Below are positions 10,889 through 11,707 of a stretch of 11,707 nucleotides of DNA, piece by piece. Location of the stretch: NCBI GenBank assembly GCA_027596075.1, contig JADGJC010000385.1:1-11707 (forward strand), in the 5' to 3' direction. The notes beneath the pieces are model-generated. The model was not told the DNA's origin, did not search any database, and saw nothing but the letters and a program-made list of their open reading frames with translations. The translations under genes and the position numbers were made by a program. The stretch comes from Rhizophlyctis rosea. Lineage: Eukaryota; Chytridiomycota; Chytridiomycetes; Rhizophlyctidales; Rhizophlyctidaceae. Each line of letters begins with the position of its first letter. Positions within the stretch are counted from its first letter, which is position 1.

Positions 10889-11707
10889 TCAAAAATGCGG
10901 TTCAAACTCCTTCAAAGTCACCTTAGTCTGCTCCATGCTCTCTTTCACGAGTGTTGAAATAGCCTTAAACTTCTCATGGTTGGCATCTTGGAGGAGTTGG
11001 AAGAGGATCGAGTCAGATGTTGTTACTGTTGCGCCAGCTGCGCGGAGGCGTTGGAGGGAGATTCGGATTTCTTGGGGGTTTGCGGAGGAGACGCCGTCTG
11101 CGAGGATTATTACGTCGTAGTCTTGGGAGAGGAGGTCGAGGGCTGTTTGGGTTACGCAGACGTGGGACTGGGGGATGGGGAGGGAGGAGGCGGTTTGGCT
11201 TGGTTAGAGGTTATTTGAGGGGGAAGGGAAGGTCGAATCGTACCTCGATGCCGAAGAGGATGACGGATTTGATGCCTTTGTCTTTAGCGAATTGTTCTAC
11301 TTCTGGGACCCACATGGAGAATTTTTTCTTTTGGGATAGGACGGAGGCTGTGGAGATGTCTAGTTCTGATACTGTGGCGCCGAGTGCTAATGTTTACCAA
11401 AGGTGTTTGTCAGTTGCAGGGGATGAGATCTGAGAAGATTGGGTGGTAGAAACCTTTTGGGTTTTGCTCGGTTACAACTAGGGGTACGTCAAGGATTTTC
11501 GATGCCGCGATCTGGAAGAACGGGTTGCGTGTAAGTTCATGGTAGGGGAAAAGAATATGACAGAGTGACGTTTGGGAACCATACCATCTTCTTGGCGGTG
11601 TTGATGATATGTGGGTAACCCCAGGTGACGGACCGGAAGCGTTCCTGCACATCGCAGAGGAAGAACGCGGTGGAGGCGGGGTTGGGGTGGGAGAGGGTTA
11701 CTTTGAG
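10889..11707 (-). CDS. Isochorismatase-domain hydrolase, ISOC2/YcaC-like (5' partial)
   Basis: Exons 11707-11585 (open at the window edge), 11511-11454, 11386-11244 and 11167-10889 join in phase and give 200 residues before TGA. Introns are 73, 67 and 76 nt. The cysteine-hydrolase fold is clear: the first strand [10 protein letters not shown] carries the catalytic Asp (19th visible residue), [11 protein letters not shown] follows, then KKKFSMW with the catalytic Lys (about 82), and [13 protein letters not shown] with the nucleophilic Cys (112). The C-terminal half ([18 protein letters not shown]) resembles eukaryotic ISOC1/ISOC2 proteins. These are about 200-300 aa, so only a few N-terminal residues should be missing if it is ISOC2-like. 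The physiological substrate of this subfamily is not known; despite the name, isochorismate cleavage is not implied. Mitochondrial or peroxisomal targeting cannot be judged without the N-terminus. Confidence 0.92.

Noticed and set aside
11017..11433. 138-codon + strand ORF with Arg/Gly/Leu runs
   Set aside because: It is antisense to the isochorismatase-like exons and runs through two of its introns. The Arg/Gly-rich stretch is the complement of pyrimidine-rich intron and Ala/Ser codons.

Overview
The window looks like nuclear DNA of a fungus. Genes are compact and interrupted by many short GT-AG introns, mostly 51-110 nt, often with CTAAC- or CTGAT-like branch sites. There is no sign of bacterial operons. 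Retention of a RanBP2-type zinc finger in an FG nucleoporin, as in animal NUP153, would suit an early-diverging (chytrid-like) lineage, but that placement is inference. All coordinates, splice sites and translations were worked out by eye, without alignments or transcript data.

Layout from left to right: (1) + strand, 12-424, the 3' part of a gene encoding the end of an RBX1-type RING-H2 finger joined directly to a C-terminal ubiquitin-like domain. (2) - strand, 3544-816, a complete 12-exon GFA1 (glutamine:fructose-6-phosphate amidotransferase, 681 aa), convergent with gene 1. (3) About 0.9 kb without a convincing gene, holding a 40-bp tandem duplication; it probably carries the divergent promoters of GFA1 and gene 4. 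(4) + strand, 4471-5048, a 155-aa acidic coiled-coil protein that I do not recognise, preceded by a 4-codon upstream ORF that overlaps its start. (5) - strand, 5962-5255, a 185-aa Arf-family GTPase, convergent with gene 4. (6) About 0.9 kb between divergent genes, with a TATA box for the GTPase and a doubtful small membrane-protein ORF at 6280-6483. (7) + strand, 6840-10624, a 9-exon NUP153-like nucleoporin of about 1048 aa with nuclear localisation signals, a coiled coil, one RanBP2 zinc finger and FG repeats. (8) - strand, 11707-10889, an isochorismatase-domain hydrolase that lacks only its N-terminus at the window edge.

The genes do not form a pathway; each is an ordinary eukaryotic housekeeping unit in alternating orientation. 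The item most worth following up is the RING-Ubl fusion at the left edge. It joins a cullin-ligase-type RING, lacking the usual E2-contact tryptophan, to a ubiquitin fold that ends in Gly-Cys rather than Gly-Gly. Next are the alternative splice choices in the nucleoporin gene and the duplicated promoter block upstream of GFA1.
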